A DNA stretch of 64,000 nucleotides from Thioploca ingrica (GTDB lineage: Bacteria; Pseudomonadota; Gammaproteobacteria; Beggiatoales; Beggiatoaceae), in NCBI GenBank assembly GCA_000828835.1, contig AP014633.1, positions 310,001 to 374,000 of the forward strand. The letters are read 5' to 3'. The notes under the pieces are model-generated. The model had not been told where the DNA came from. It did no database searches and saw only the letters and a list, made by a program, of their open reading frames with translations. Below, piece by piece: positions 18,527-28,652 of this stretch. Positions within the stretch are counted from its first letter, which is position 1; every line of letters starts with the position of its first letter. A program made the translations under genes and the position numbers.

Positions 18527-19960
18527 CTAACGAAAAAGTTTTGGCAATAATATCATTAATAAAATTCCCACGACACCGAGAGGTAAACCGCTCGCGAGCA
18601 AATGGACTAACATTTCCAGAAAGTGATTTCCCCAAAAATTTTCCAGGTGAGGAATGGATAAAACCGCTAATACGTGTTCAGCAAATTGATGATCATAATC
18701 GAGTTTGACCGAAATAGCCGCCCCTTCCAGTGTAAAAGCCAGCCAGGCGACAAAAATCTCTAAGTGATGCTGCCTTTCAAAACCACTGGCGATAGAATGC
18801 ACCTCGATTAAACCTTGGAGTGTGGGGATCAGTTGCGCAAATAATTGTTGACCCGGAGTAAGATAGTTTAAATCGATTTGAATTTGTTTTTGTAAGGTAG
18901 AACAACTGCGGTTATAAAAATTTTGTAAAAAATCGAGTTTATCTTCGGGTTGACTGAGTTGCCGAATATTTTCTAGCCAATTTTGGTAGTTAAGCAAGTT
19001 GGCTTCAATCGTCGTATGATAATCTTGTAATTCGCGCAACTGTTCTGCGTATTGGAGCGATTTTACGGGCATTTCTTCTAGTAATCGCTGCAATTCTTGT
19101 AGACGTCGTTGCGTGGTGGTCGCCGCTTGTTTAAACGTATGATTATATTGTTCCAAGTGCGCGTAGAGTGAACGACCTTGCGTATTAGACTGACGCGATT
19201 GCGCATAACTATATAGAATCTTGTTACGACAACAGAATAAATTGAGTAAATGTGAATTAATTGTTTCAGCCTGTTTCAATGTCTCTGCATTACCTAACCA
19301 AACGAGAATATGAATATGGTTTGAAACTTGTTCTGAACCAATCTCATACTCAAAAATCGCCCCACCCAACAATTGTCCCGATTGAACCAGCGGCGGTAAG
19401 GCGGCTGGGGAATCTCGCCAAAAGGCTTGTAAACAGGCTTCAGCTAACGCTTGGTCAGCCACCATTCCTTCTAATGGTTCAGCATACAACAACAAAGTTT
19501 GTCCCAATGAAGCCGTTGATGTTTGTAGATAAGCCGGGGATAAACAGCCTTGGGGATTTAATTGACTCAATTGGCTGATTTCAATTTGTTGGTTAGCATA
19601 AAACAGGGTTAAATCCACCGCATAAACATCATGCAGTTTCACTGGATACAGCGAACCACGCAAGGTTAGGTTTGATGTTGGCGAAGTTTGGTGAAAATCT
19701 AAAACCCGCTGAGGTAATAATTCGAGATGTTCAGTCGCTTGACGGAGTTCTGCGGCGGGAGAATAGTGACCATCTTTGTAACAAATCAATTGGTTAGTGA
19801 AATTATGCAATTCCGGAATAGCGAACTTTTCACTCAGGGTGGTTAATTTTTCCCACAATTCGGCTGCTTCTTTAACTACTTCACTACCTAATTCCGAACG
19901 GAGATGGAAAGCGTAGAGGGTAATGCTAGGATTTTTAATATAAAAATTATCAGGAGACAT
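18527..19960 (-). CDS. Hypothetical coiled-coil protein with C-terminal membrane anchor
   Basis: 477 residues, not recognised as a named family. The N-terminal half is globular (residues 1-240), with motifs such as YPVKLHDVYAVDLTLFY and an IHILVWLG strand. A helical coiled-coil region (about 270-400) follows. The last 25 residues (GLPLGVVGILLMILLPKLF) form a single membrane segment ending in positively charged KLFR. The overall plan recalls CorA-like helical proteins with the pore replaced by a tail anchor, but no GMN-type signature is present, so no transport function is claimed. No strong Shine-Dalgarno precedes the ATG. The stop codon lies in palindromic repeat sequence, so the extreme C-terminus may have been altered by the repeat insertion. 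Confidence 0.75.
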   Translation of the reverse strand: MSPDNFYIKNPSITLYAFHLRSELGSEVVKEAAELWEKLTTLSEKFAIPELHNFTNQLICYKDGHYSPAAELRQATEHLELLPQRVLDFHQTSPTSNLTLRGSLYPVKLHDVYAVDLTLFYANQQIEISQLSQLNPQGCLSPAYLQTSTASLGQTLLLYAEPLEGMVADQALAEACLQAFWRDSPAALPPLVQSGQLLGGAIFEYEIGSEQVSNHIHILVWLGNAETLKQAETINSHLLNLFCCRNKILYSYAQSRQSNTQGRSLYAHLEQYNHTFKQAATTTQRRLQELQRLLEEMPVKSLQYAEQLRELQDYHTTIEANLLNYQNWLENIRQLSQPEDKLDFLQNFYNRSCSTLQKQIQIDLNYLTPGQQLFAQLIPTLQGLIEVHSIASGFERQHHLEIFVAWLAFTLEGAAISVKLDYDHQFAEHVLAVLSIPHLENFWGNHFLEMLVHLLASGLPLGVVGILLMILLPKLFR

Positions 19961-19985
19961 AAGATTTTGCTATCAAGTTAAGTGG

Positions 19986-20582
19986 TTATTCTAAACCAAC
20001 GACTTTCTGGTAGACCCATTCGATGGGGCAACGTAAATGAACACTGGTTAATTCCAATATTTCACCTCGCGTGTAGCGTTGCGCTAGCCATTCTCCCCCT
20101 TCACTACTACGGCGAAAACATTCGACTTGGATACGAGTTTGGCTTACCAAAACGTACTCTTGTAGACTAAATAATGTGCGGTAATCACTAAACTTTCCAT
20201 TACGATCAAAGACTTCAGTGGCTGGAGAAAGAATTTCGATAATCAATAACGGTGCGGAAATAAAAGCGGCTTCTGTTTCAAGGTCAGACTTATCGCAAGT
20301 CACGGATACATCAGGATAATAAAAACAATGGGCTGATTCTAATCTGACCTTAATGTCTGAGCCAAGCACGATGCAAGGTAAATCACGTAAATGGTTGTTC
20401 AATAACGTTGTTAAATGACTCCCAATCAGTACATGCGCTTTTTTCGCGCCAGCCATAGCATAAACTTGACCACCACGATATTCGTGCTTAATCGGGCTAA
20501 CTTGCTCACCAGCGAGATAGTCAGTTGAAGTTATGTAAAAATCCTTGATTTTCTGGGCATTCATCTCTTTCGTCTCACTCAT
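19986..20582 (-). CDS. Uma2-family (DUF820) endonuclease-fold protein, second of a pair
   Basis: 198 residues. Uma2 hallmarks: ISPIKHEYRGGQVYAMAG-type N-terminal helix-strand, YYPDVSV with the acidic residue, LLIIEILSPATEVFDRNGKFSDY with the E...D...K set, and EYVLVSQ. This is the PD-(D/E)XK superfamily; Uma2 genes are strongly amplified in cyanobacteria and Beggiatoaceae and their function is unsettled. The ATG overlaps the stop of the upstream Uma2 gene by 8 bases, so the two are translationally coupled. An internal Met7 is an alternative start. Confidence 0.88.
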   Translation of the reverse strand: MSETKEMNAQKIKDFYITSTDYLAGEQVSPIKHEYRGGQVYAMAGAKKAHVLIGSHLTTLLNNHLRDLPCIVLGSDIKVRLESAHCFYYPDVSVTCDKSDLETEAAFISAPLLIIEILSPATEVFDRNGKFSDYRTLFSLQEYVLVSQTRIQVECFRRSSEGGEWLAQRYTRGEILELTSVHLRCPIEWVYQKVVGLE

Positions 20583-21369
20583 CCGGATTGATTCCCAAAG
20601 CCCGTAATTTGGTCGCTAATTGTTCCGCACGTTGTTCGGCTTGGTTAGCACGTTGTTCGGTTTGTGCAACACGTTGTTTTTCTTGTTCTAAGTTGTTCTC
20701 TGCCTGCATGGCATGTTGCTCAGCTTGTTTCACCAGTTCTTCACGAGTGGGAAGTAATTGACCTTCCAAAGTAGCCCAGCGTAGCCAGGTCGTATTGACT
20801 TCTCGATAACTCCCTGACCAACGGACTAATGCCAGTTGCAAGTTGGGGCTGACATAACGGTCATGCGTATCTAATTCTAGCGGCTGATAGCGACCATCCC
20901 GCAACACAAAACCTGCCCAATCTTCCGCATTCCAAGGATCAAACCAGTAGTATTCCGGCGCCCGTAATTGATTTTGGTAAACTAATTTTTTTTGAGTTTT
21001 ATCATGGCGGGCAGTGCTGGATGAAAGTAATTCAATAATCACATCGGGTGCTTTGCCTTCTTCCCAAACGACCCAACTTTTACGCTCTTTTTTCGGTACA
21101 TTTAACACTGCAAAAAAATCCGGGCCGCGAAAATATTCACCCCGCACTTGAGCCATGCTAAAGTAAACGAACATGTTACCACCGACATAACCGTTATCTC
21201 GGTCCTTTAACCAATATTCCAGCGTTTCAATTAATAAACTCATTTGCATGATATGGCGTTGCGTTTCCATTGGTTCACCGTCATCAGAAGGTAATTCGTC
21301 TTGCGTTGGAGGTAAAGGAATCGGTTCTGCTACCACCGCCTCTGGTGGGAAATCGGCTAAGATGGTCAT
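20575..21369 (-). CDS. Uma2-family protein with C-terminal coiled coil
   Basis: 264 residues from the ATG at 21369, which has GAGG nine bases upstream; an in-frame ATG at 21384 lacks a ribosome site. The Uma2 core (about 30-190) shows FRGPDFFAVLNV and APDVIIELLSSSTARHDKTQKK, with E and D/K in the nuclease positions, then YYWFDPW. Residues about 210-255 form a heptad coiled coil of AEQRA/QAEQRAEQ units, a common extension that probably mediates oligomerisation. It overlaps the second Uma2 gene by 8 bases and follows a small hypothetical gene closely, so all three are likely one operon. Confidence 0.87.
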   Translation of the reverse strand: MTILADFPPEAVVAEPIPLPPTQDELPSDDGEPMETQRHIMQMSLLIETLEYWLKDRDNGYVGGNMFVYFSMAQVRGEYFRGPDFFAVLNVPKKERKSWVVWEEGKAPDVIIELLSSSTARHDKTQKKLVYQNQLRAPEYYWFDPWNAEDWAGFVLRDGRYQPLELDTHDRYVSPNLQLALVRWSGSYREVNTTWLRWATLEGQLLPTREELVKQAEQHAMQAENNLEQEKQRVAQTEQRANQAEQRAEQLATKLRALGINPDE

Positions 21370-21386
21370 CGCTGCTAACCTCATAA

Positions 21387-21749
21387 TTATTTAGAAGAAG
21401 ATTCGGGCACAGTCGCCGGCGTCGATAGTTGCGCTGGCTCAGGACGACGTAAAATGTTCAGAATTTGGTTTTTAGGGTCACTCAGCTTGGGTAACGAATA
21501 ACCGGTGCCACCGGCTCCCTTATCCTGGAGAGCTGCTTTCTCTTTCCAAGCGGATTCAATACCTTGTAAAGCTTCATCCAGTTGGGGATCTTCTTCACAC
21601 CAGGTAACGAGGGTATCAGAAAGTTGTTCAAGACTAGAAAGCGGGATGAGCAGTTCAGCTAATTCCTCTTGCTGTGACGATGACAACAAGGTCGGTTGCT
21701 CATTTAACAAATGGATAAAAGCATTAACAGTTATTTCATAAATAGACAT
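21387..21749 (-). CDS. Small hypothetical protein of the Uma2 operon
   Basis: 120 residues, cytoplasmic, not recognised. The N-terminal 65 residues are helical and acidic (LLSSSQQEELAELLIPL, WCEEDPQLDEAL); the C-terminal part is Pro/Ser-rich and probably disordered. AGGAG lies 9 bases before the ATG, good translation support. Its stop is directly followed by the coiled-coil Uma2 gene. The link to that gene is positional only. Confidence 0.65.
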   Translation of the reverse strand: MSIYEITVNAFIHLLNEQPTLLSSSQQEELAELLIPLSSLEQLSDTLVTWCEEDPQLDEALQGIESAWKEKAALQDKGAGGTGYSLPKLSDPKNQILNILRRPEPAQLSTPATVPESSSK

Positions 21750-21764
21750 GACAACACTCCTGCA

Positions 21765-22464
21765 TTATTGACCGATAGCGCAAAAAGCCGCCCAATGGTA
21801 GGGCGCTTGATAAGGTTGGATATTCGGATCTTTTTTATAAAAAAATTGGTGACGAAATGCCCTTTGCCAAGTCGCACCGACAGGTAATTGCTTGCTCCAA
21901 GCAAATAATGCTTGGTTCGTCGCGTTTCTTAACCACAACTGCGCTTGATTGAGCGCCACCGCCACCGAGGTATTGCCCCGGCGGTAGTTTTGATAGAATT
22001 TTATCATGAGTAAAGCGTTAGACAAATCATCGTTTCGGTATGATTTTGCGGCAAAGCATCTCGGGTATAAATTTGCAACGCCTGTTGGTAACATTCAATT
22101 GCCCGTTCCAGATTGTTGGCATGATCACCGTCGATGCGGTCATGATAGGCATTGCCCAGATTATTTTGGATACTTGCCTACGCTTGTAGCAAGGCGTCGC
22201 GAGTAAAAACGGTTGCTGCGATGTTATGAGCGGCGATGCTAAGTTCTAGGTTAATGGCTCTGTTACCCAAGGGAAACTGTTGAATTAAATTACCCAAATT
22301 GCCAATATATACTGCCATGTCATGTTTAACTGTTTCTTCTAAATGGGGAAACGTTGTTTCTGTCCAATCCTGTAGTAGTTTGATTAAATTGGCATTTAAT
22401 TTATCCAGATTCGCTTGCAACAAGGGATAGACAACATCCGAATTGCCTTCAATGTCGTCGCTTA
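21765..22464 (-). pseudogene. Broken TPR-CHAT protein gene
   Basis: Pieces of a TPR-containing CHAT peptidase remain in order. The 5' part (22178-22464) has helical repeat sequence ending ATVFTRDALLQA and then an in-frame TAG. Downstream of the stop the same frame continues as a TPR unit (NNLGNAYHDRIDGDHANNLE, then YQQALQIYTRDALPQN, about 22025-22177). A frame change then leads to the CHAT C-terminal end (21765-22060: LSNALLMIKFYQNYRRG and YHWAAFCAIG). The catalytic CHAT core with its His and Cys is missing, so an internal deletion, a frameshift and a nonsense codon have all accumulated. This is a dead relative of the clan CD peptidases found nearby. Confidence 0.8.
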
Positions 22465-22630
22465 ATGATTATTTTAATTTTAGAGCATGTTGAAACTAAT
22501 AGCGAACGTCTGGTGCGTCCTACGCATCGTAAGCAGTTGAAATTAATTAAGATATGCGTAGAATGTACTCGACTGACTTTAACGATAATATAGCGTAGTC
22601 GTATTGAAGTTCATTAATGCTTACTCCAAC

Positions 22631-23581
22631 CTACTCGCTCGCTAAAATTTCTTGTAATGATTGTGCATTCCATAACTGGGCAGACAGCTTCAACAGGCTT
22701 TCCCCATTCAAGCGATAAATTTGGTGTTTTTGTGCTGGAGTGAGTTCGCCAAAACGCGTTTCTAAAAGAATAATTAACATTTCTGCTTGGCCTTCGGTTT
22801 TGCCTTCCACTTTTCCCTGCTCAAAGCGTTTTTGCCGATCTTGATCAATTGCTGTCTCTAACATCGTTTTCGCCTCTGGTTTACTGGTAATAACTGATTC
22901 CAATTCATGATAATCGATAGTGGATCGACGACCATGCACGACTAATTGCTTAAACCAATTTAATAATAAGGAAATGGCTTGTTTATCTTCTTCTCGGTCA
23001 AATGAATTAAGTAATTCATTTTTGAGTAATTCAATGTCAGGTTGGGTCTCCGCTAAAAATAATGTGGAGACGAGGTTTCCTATTTGGAGTAATTGCGTTT
23101 GACTATATTCATTTTCAATGATTTTGAAGTAACGAAATTGCGGTTGATAGTCTGTAAATAAGTCGGGTTGTTCCCAAAGGTGGGCTAATTGGGTAGCCGC
23201 TGTCCAGGGTTCTTCACCACTGTACAATACAATGGGAAAGATCGGGGGTAATTTTGGACATTTAGGGTGATTTTCCGCATAATCTAACCAAAAACTGCTC
23301 ATATAATGTAATACCCGTAAGGCCATGAACCAATTCACGGTCGATTGAAATTCAATAAGGATATAAACATAGGCTTCTTTCTTTTGGAAGGGGACTTGGT
23401 AGAGAATATCGCTTTCGGTTTCCTTATAGTGTTCGGAAATAAAGCTTTTATCAACCTTCTCACTTTGCTCAAAGTCAAGGTCTTTTATCCACGCTTCGTT
23501 GACAAAAGTTTCTAGCAATTGACGAAAGAAGCGTTTATTGGAAAACAGTCGCTTGTAACCACGATCATGGATTGGAAACAT
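22631..23581 (-). CDS. Rpn/YhgA-like PD-(D/E)XK nuclease family protein with DUF4351-like tail
   Basis: 316 residues. The N-terminus (HDRGYKRLFSNKRFFRQLLETF) and the ESDILYQVPF...YVYILIEFQS motif match the recombination-promoting nuclease / putative transposase family, with D and ExQ in the nuclease positions. FPIVLYSGEEPW is a further conserved block. The C-terminal segment (EGKTEGQAEMLIILLETRFGEL to LWNAQSLQEIL) is the DUF4351 type. E. coli RpnA relatives promote RecA-independent recombination. No strong ribosome site precedes the ATG. Flanked by repeats on both sides; likely horizontally mobile. Confidence 0.88.
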   Translation of the reverse strand: MFPIHDRGYKRLFSNKRFFRQLLETFVNEAWIKDLDFEQSEKVDKSFISEHYKETESDILYQVPFQKKEAYVYILIEFQSTVNWFMALRVLHYMSSFWLDYAENHPKCPKLPPIFPIVLYSGEEPWTAATQLAHLWEQPDLFTDYQPQFRYFKIIENEYSQTQLLQIGNLVSTLFLAETQPDIELLKNELLNSFDREEDKQAISLLLNWFKQLVVHGRRSTIDYHELESVITSKPEAKTMLETAIDQDRQKRFEQGKVEGKTEGQAEMLIILLETRFGELTPAQKHQIYRLNGESLLKLSAQLWNAQSLQEILASE

Positions 23582-23630
23582 ATTTTAACAGTTTTGACTA
23601 ATTTGAGTTCCTATTCTGCTTGAGTTTGTT

Positions 23631-23664
23631 TTCCTGGATTCTGCTGCACTTCATCCAGGCTACG
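23631..23664. repeat. REP-like interspersed repeat, copy A
   Basis: Reads CGTAGCCTGGATGAAGTGCA...AATCCAGGAA on the minus strand, with a 7-bp inverted repeat CCTGGAT/ATCCAGG. A second copy is at 47531-47563 (27 of 33 positions equal). It resembles the dispersed GTAGCC(C/T)GGAT...ATCC(A/G)GG palindromes seen in many proteobacteria. The rest of the 267-base gap (23582-23848) is AT-rich leader of gmd. Confidence 0.6.
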
Positions 23665-23848
23665 TTTTACTAAGGCTAGCGAAATAAACTATTTATGGCA
23701 CACACTTTGCCAACTAATCCAATTATCATTTTACTCATCTTGTTAAAAGCATTGTTATAATTACAATACTCTATCAATAAATTTAAAAAATTGAATTAGT
23801 TAATCTTTAAAATTAACGACATCACTGAATAAGAAATAGGTACCTAGA

Positions 23849-24946
23849 ATGATAAACAAAAAAAAGGCTTTAATAACCGGTATTACCGGACAAGATGGGG
23901 CTTATCTGGCCGAATTTTTACTGGAGAAAGGTTATGAAGTACATGGGATTAAGCGCCGTGCTTCTTCATTTAACACCAGTCGCATCGATCACTTATACCA
24001 GGAACCCCATCAATCGGATCGACGTTTTATTCTTCATTATGGCGATTTAACGGATTCAACTAATTTAATCAGAATTATTCAAGAAGTTCAGCCGCATGAG
24101 ATCTACAATTTAGCCGCACAAAGTCATGTGGCTGTCTCATTTTCTACCCCAGAGTATACGGCTAATGTAGATGCTTTAGGTACCTTGCGGATCTTGGAAG
24201 CCATTCGTATTCTCAATTTAGAAAAGCAAACCCGTTTTTATCAAGCATCCACTTCCGAATTATTTGGTAAAGTCCAAGAAATTCCACAAACAGAAACGAC
24301 TCCGTTTTATCCGCGTTCACCCTATGCGGTGGCTAAATTATATGCTTACTGGATTACGGTGAATTATCGAGAGGCTTATGGTATTTATGGTTGTAATGGT
24401 ATACTTTTTAATCATGAAAGTCCGCTCCGTGGTGAAACATTTGTTACTCGTAAAATTACCCGCGCCTTAGCTAGAATTAAACTCGGTTTACAAGAGTGTC
24501 TTTATTTAGGTAATTTAAATGCGAAACGGGATTGGGGACATGCGCAAGATTATGTTGAAATGCAGTGGTTAATGCTACAACAAGATGAACCGGATGATTA
24601 TGTTATTGCGACCGGCATTCAATATTCCGTGCGGGAATTTATAGAAGCAGTTTGTCAACATTTAGATATTTCTATTCAATGGCAAGGTAGCGGCATTGAG
24701 GAAAAAGGTTATGAAAAACGAACTGACCAATGTATCGTGGCAGTCGATCCCAGATATTTTCGTCTGACTGAAGTTGAAACTTTACTCGGCGATCCCAGTA
24801 AAGCTAAACAAAAACTAGGCTGGCAACCTCGTATTTCTTTTGAACAGCTAATTGAACAGATGATAAAAGAGGATCTTAAATTGGCTGAGCAAGAGGCATT
24901 TTGTCAATGGAAAGGATTTAAGACGTTTAAACATTATGAAGAATGA
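23849..24946 (+). CDS. gmd: GDP-mannose 4,6-dehydratase
   Basis: 365 residues. Converts GDP-D-mannose to GDP-4-keto-6-deoxymannose with NADP(H), the first committed step to GDP-L-fucose for exopolysaccharide or O-antigen. It is a short-chain dehydrogenase of the extended type: Rossmann motif [16 protein letters not shown] (residues 10-25), [25 protein letters not shown], active-site S/E region [11 protein letters not shown] and the YxxxK pair in [12 protein letters not shown]. The [18 protein letters not shown] segment is diagnostic for Gmd. It overlaps the next gene, fcl, by 11 bases, so the two are one transcription unit. The start context is weak (AGG 9 bases upstream), but length matches the family. 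Confidence 0.97.
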   Translation: MINKKKALITGITGQDGAYLAEFLLEKGYEVHGIKRRASSFNTSRIDHLYQEPHQSDRRFILHYGDLTDSTNLIRIIQEVQPHEIYNLAAQSHVAVSFSTPEYTANVDALGTLRILEAIRILNLEKQTRFYQASTSELFGKVQEIPQTETTPFYPRSPYAVAKLYAYWITVNYREAYGIYGCNGILFNHESPLRGETFVTRKITRALARIKLGLQECLYLGNLNAKRDWGHAQDYVEMQWLMLQQDEPDDYVIATGIQYSVREFIEAVCQHLDISIQWQGSGIEEKGYEKRTDQCIVAVDPRYFRLTEVETLLGDPSKAKQKLGWQPRISFEQLIEQMIKEDLKLAEQEAFCQWKGFKTFKHYEE

Positions 24947-25880
24947 TGCGCGCATTTATATTGCTGGTCACCAAGGCTTAGTCGGTTCAGCCATTCTGCG
25001 GCTATTACTACAACGTGGCTATTCAAATCTGTTATTACGTAGTCATGCTGAACTGGATTTAACGCAAGCAGTCGCGGTGAAACAATTTTTTCAACTAGAA
25101 CAACCCGAATACGTTTTTTTAGCGGCAGCGAAAGTCGGTGGTATTCAAGCTAATGACACTTATCCGGCTGATTTTATCCGTGATAATTTACAAATTCAAA
25201 TTAATATCATTGATGCGGCTTATCAAACCGGGGTGAAAAAATTACTATTCTTAGGATCCTCTTGTATTTATCCTAAATTAGCTCCCCAACCACTGAAGGA
25301 AGATTATCTTCTAACTGGCTCATTAGAACCCACTAATCAATGGTATGCCATTGCAAAAATTGCCGGGATTAAAATGTGCCAAGCTTACCGCCGCCAATAT
25401 CAATTTAACGCTATTTCTTTAATGCCAACTAATCTTTACGGTCCCGGAGATAATTTTCACTTAACCCATTCGCATGTGTTGCCCGCTTTAATTCGCAAAT
25501 TTCATGAAGCTAAATTACATGGTGAGTCGGCAGTTAGTGTTTGGGGTAGTGGTAACCCACGGCGAGAATTTTTACATGTAGACGATTTAGCGGATGCTGC
25601 ACTATTTTTAATGCAGCATTATGACAGTGAGGCCATTATCAATATTGGGGTAGGTAAAGATATTCGTATTCGAGAACTGGCTGAACTGGTTAAGGAAGTG
25701 GTAGGGTATCCAGGCGCTATTCAGTTCGATACCTCTAAACCGGATGGGACACTTCAAAAATTGCTTGAGGTATCACGTCTCCAAGCACTGGGATGGCAAG
25801 CCCGTATTTCCTTACGAGCCGGAATTGAATCCACTTATCAATGGTACTTGGCTCATCAAGGCCAATTTCGACAATCATGA
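24936..25880 (+). CDS. fcl: GDP-L-fucose synthase
   Basis: 314 residues. Bifunctional epimerase/reductase that turns the Gmd product into GDP-L-fucose using NADPH. The Rossmann motif is [10 protein letters not shown] (12-21). [29 protein letters not shown] and the YAIAK catalytic pair follow, then [13 protein letters not shown] and [17 protein letters not shown], all characteristic. It overlaps the end of gmd by 11 bases. The gene converges on rplQ of the ribosomal cluster; a hairpin at 25895-25915 lies between them. Confidence 0.97.
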   Translation: MKNDARIYIAGHQGLVGSAILRLLLQRGYSNLLLRSHAELDLTQAVAVKQFFQLEQPEYVFLAAAKVGGIQANDTYPADFIRDNLQIQINIIDAAYQTGVKKLLFLGSSCIYPKLAPQPLKEDYLLTGSLEPTNQWYAIAKIAGIKMCQAYRRQYQFNAISLMPTNLYGPGDNFHLTHSHVLPALIRKFHEAKLHGESAVSVWGSGNPRREFLHVDDLADAALFLMQHYDSEAIINIGVGKDIRIRELAELVKEVVGYPGAIQFDTSKPDGTLQKLLEVSRLQALGWQARISLRAGIESTYQWYLAHQGQFRQS

Positions 25881-25892
25881 CAATTGATGAGT

Positions 25893-25916
25893 ATAAAAAA
25901 CCGGGTTCATCCCGGT
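25893..25916 (-). terminator. Terminator of the ribosomal protein/rpoA cluster
   Basis: On the minus strand ACCGGGATGAACCCGG forms a 5-6-bp GC stem with an ATGAA loop, followed by TTTTTT. It lies 36 bases past the rplQ stop, in the convergent space with fcl. Confidence 0.85.
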
Positions 25917-25950
25917 CATTTCCGCCGATCAAACCAGTTAATAGAGGATT

Positions 25951-26340
25951 TCATCCTTGAGCTTCGGCAGTTTCTACCATTATGGGCCTATCAACTAATT
26001 CTACAATAGCCATCGGCGCACTATCACCTACCCGAAATCCACATTTGAGAACCCGTAAATAACCACCCGGTCGTTCCTTATAACGCGGACCCAGTTCATT
26101 GAACAGTTTAGTTACAGTTTCTCGATGACGTAATCTAGCAAATGCTAAACGACGTTTAGCCACGGAATCTTCTTTTGCTAAAGTAATTAAAGGTTCAGCA
26201 AAACCACGCAATTCTTTGGCTTTTGGTAAAGTCGTTCTAATCAGCTCATGATTCAGTAAAGCAATGGCTAAATTTTTCAATAACGCTTTTCTATGACTAC
26301 TTGGACGATTAAAGTATCTACCCGCATGACGGTGACGCAT
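25951..26340 (-). CDS. rplQ: 50S ribosomal protein L17
   Basis: 129 residues, normal length. Near the peptide exit tunnel of the 50S subunit. Begins [17 protein letters not shown], with [27 protein letters not shown] and [21 protein letters not shown] as family signatures. It is the last gene of the series, 114 bases after rpoA, and is followed by an intrinsic terminator. Confidence 0.98.
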   Translation of the reverse strand: MRHRHAGRYFNRPSSHRKALLKNLAIALLNHELIRTTLPKAKELRGFAEPLITLAKEDSVAKRRLAFARLRHRETVTKLFNELGPRYKERPGGYLRVLKCGFRVGDSAPMAIVELVDRPIMVETAEAQG

Positions 26341-26454
26341 AAATCTCTATCCTTTACTCTTTCTTTCTATCTATTTTCAGTTAGTTGCTATGACCACCAA
26401 CGGGCTTTAATTAAACCAACTGACTGAAGGTGGTTTTATGTCAACTTTTTTTAG

Positions 26455-27459
26455 TTAAGAATGGCCCTTAGGATCCTGATCATAAAGTCCTGGTGGTGGC
26501 CAATTTTCTAAACGCATACCGAGAGATAAACCCCGTGAAGCGAGTACATCTTTAATTTCAGTTAAGGATTTTTTACCTAAATTAGGTGTTTTGAGTAATT
26601 CATTTTCGGTTTTTTGAATTAAATCACCAATGTAATAAATGCTTTCGGCTTTAAGACAATTCGCTGAACGAACTGTTAATTCTAGTTCATCCACCGGTCT
26701 TAATAAAATAGGATCAATATCATTCTTTTCAGCCGTGGTTTCGGTTTCAACATTCCCTTCTAGATCCACAATCACCGATAACTGATTTTGCAAGATAGTG
26801 GCTGCTTGTCGAATAGCCGACTCGGGATCAATGGTTCCATTGGTTTCCAATTCAATAATCAATTTATCTAAATCGGTACGTTGCTCAACCCGTGCACTTT
26901 CAACTCTGTAGGCTACTCGTGAAATAGGACTAAATGACGCATCCAATTTGAGGGTACCAATTGGAGCGCTACTTTCATCCTCTTGACCACGTTGACCCGC
27001 CGGTTGATAACCACGTCCCAACATGATTTTCAAGGTCATGTTAAGCTCACCCGATTGAGTCAAATGGGCAATAACATGAGTTGGATTGATAATTTCAACA
27101 TCATGATCCAAACTGATGTCGGCAGCACAGACGACTCCAGGACCTTTCTTACTTAAATGTAAATTAGTTTCCGTACGACCATACATACGAATCGCTAACC
27201 CTTTTAAATTGAGTAAAATGTCGGTAACATCCTCCTGGACTCCATCAATCGTCGTATACTCATGCAAAACACCTTCAATCATGACTTCAACCACGGCTGC
27301 ACCGGGCAAAGATGATAAGAGTACACGTCTTAGGGCATTACCCAAAGTATACCCAAAGCCACGATCTAATGGCTCTAAGGTTATCTTAGCTGTCGTATCA
27401 TTGATGTGTTTGACATCAACTATACGTGGCTTTAATAATTCCATTACACTGGATTGCAT
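26455..27459 (-). CDS. rpoA: DNA-directed RNA polymerase subunit alpha
   Basis: 334 residues, close to E. coli (329). The N-terminal domain (1-235) nucleates polymerase assembly and carries [16 protein letters not shown] and the [24 protein letters not shown] stretch. The C-terminal domain (about 250-325) keeps the UP-element/activator surface [10 protein letters not shown] and [14 protein letters not shown]. It ends with a short tail after ENWPPPG. All expected residues are present, so this alpha is fully functional in contrast to the beta' homologue at 59.7 kb. It sits in the usual alpha operon place between rpsD and rplQ. Confidence 0.98.
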   Translation of the reverse strand: MQSSVMELLKPRIVDVKHINDTTAKITLEPLDRGFGYTLGNALRRVLLSSLPGAAVVEVMIEGVLHEYTTIDGVQEDVTDILLNLKGLAIRMYGRTETNLHLSKKGPGVVCAADISLDHDVEIINPTHVIAHLTQSGELNMTLKIMLGRGYQPAGQRGQEDESSAPIGTLKLDASFSPISRVAYRVESARVEQRTDLDKLIIELETNGTIDPESAIRQAATILQNQLSVIVDLEGNVETETTAEKNDIDPILLRPVDELELTVRSANCLKAESIYYIGDLIQKTENELLKTPNLGKKSLTEIKDVLASRGLSLGMRLENWPPPGLYDQDPKGHS

Positions 27460-27518
27460 ATAATCAGTAACCAGTTACAGTTGAGGTTAATTTCTTAATA
27501 TATCTACCTATCAAGAAA

Positions 27519-28139
27519 TTACTTAGAATACAATTCAACAACAAGTTGTTCATTAATATCGCTTGGTAAGTCCATGCGTTCCGGTACAGTTTTAAAAATT
27601 CCTTGCAATTTATTCACCTCAACTTCAACCCATTGAGGAAAACCATATTCTTCAGCACTACTTAATGCCGCTTTGACCCGTAACTGTTCACGACACTTAT
27701 TACGAATACTAATCACGTCATTCGCTTTGACTTGATAAGAAGGAATATTAATGAGTTTATCATTGACTAAAATAGCTTTGTGGCTAACCAGTTGTCGTGC
27801 TTCTGCACGCGTTGAGGCGAATCCCATTCGATAAACCACATTATCCAAACGACCTTCGAGTAATTTTAATAGATTCTCACCGGTAGAACCTTTTAACCGA
27901 TTCGCTTCAACATAGTAATTGTGAAATTGCCGTTCTAAAATGCCATATAACCGGCGTAGCTTTTGCTTTTCGCGCATTTGTACAGCATAATCTGAGGTTC
28001 GCTGACGTTTATCACCATGTTGACCAGGTAATTTTTCTAGCCGGCACTTAGAATCTAAAGAACGTGCCCGACTCTTTAAAAATAAATCCACACCTTCTCG
28101 ACGGCTTAATTTACATTTGGGTCCAAGATATCTTGCCAT
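27519..28139 (-). CDS. rpsD: 30S ribosomal protein S4
   Basis: 206 residues, same length as E. coli. Primary 16S rRNA binder and, in enterobacteria, the translational repressor of the alpha operon. [16 protein letters not shown] start, [15 protein letters not shown] and the S4 RNA-binding domain (about 95-155, [23 protein letters not shown] and [10 protein letters not shown]) are visible. 59 bases separate it from rpoA. Whether a pseudoknot leader for S4 autoregulation exists upstream of rpsM was not resolved by eye. Confidence 0.98.
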   Translation of the reverse strand: MARYLGPKCKLSRREGVDLFLKSRARSLDSKCRLEKLPGQHGDKRQRTSDYAVQMREKQKLRRLYGILERQFHNYYVEANRLKGSTGENLLKLLEGRLDNVVYRMGFASTRAEARQLVSHKAILVNDKLINIPSYQVKANDVISIRNKCREQLRVKAALSSAEEYGFPQWVEVEVNKLQGIFKTVPERMDLPSDINEQLVVELYSK

Positions 28140-28210
28140 AGATTGATTATACTTACCTTGAGTTAAAGGAATAGATAATATCTTGATTACTCATCCATTC
28201 CATTGTGCTA

Positions 28211-28600
28211 CTAAACTCTCCGCCTTTTGGGAGGGCGACATCCATTATGAGGAATCGGGGTGACATCCGTAATGCTGGTAATTTTAAAACCACTCGCATT
28301 GAGAGAACGTACAGCCGATTCACGTCCTGGACCTGGACCATGAATCCTTACTTCCAAATTTTTTACCCCAAACTCTTTAACGAGCGTGCTCACTTTATCT
28401 GCTGCTACTTGAGCGGCAAAGGGTGTACTCTTACGTGAGCCACGAAAACCACTCCCGCCAGCGGTCGCCCATGCTAAAGCATTCCCTTGACGGTCGGTAA
28501 TGGTAATAATCGTGTTATTAAAAGAAGCATGTATATATGCAATACCATCTGTTACATTTTTTTTGACTTTTTTACGTAAACGCGGTGCTGTTTTTGCCAT
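28211..28600 (-). CDS. rpsK: 30S ribosomal protein S11
   Basis: 129 residues, standard. Platform protein near the mRNA exit and E site. Family signatures: [57 protein letters not shown] and the conserved end [18 protein letters not shown]. Placed between rpsM and rpsD as in the alpha operon. Confidence 0.98.
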   Translation of the reverse strand: MAKTAPRLRKKVKKNVTDGIAYIHASFNNTIITITDRQGNALAWATAGGSGFRGSRKSTPFAAQVAADKVSTLVKEFGVKNLEVRIHGPGPGRESAVRSLNASGFKITSITDVTPIPHNGCRPPKRRRV

Positions 28601-28652
28601 AGTTACTGTATTTTATAAATAATTTATCTACACTAAGCGCAAATGAATATTG

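Noticed and set aside
18324-18635. 104-residue N-terminal extension of the metzincin
   Set aside because: It is made of palindromic repeat sequence and overlaps the end of another gene; the ATG at 18323 has a ribosome site and starts a signal peptide.
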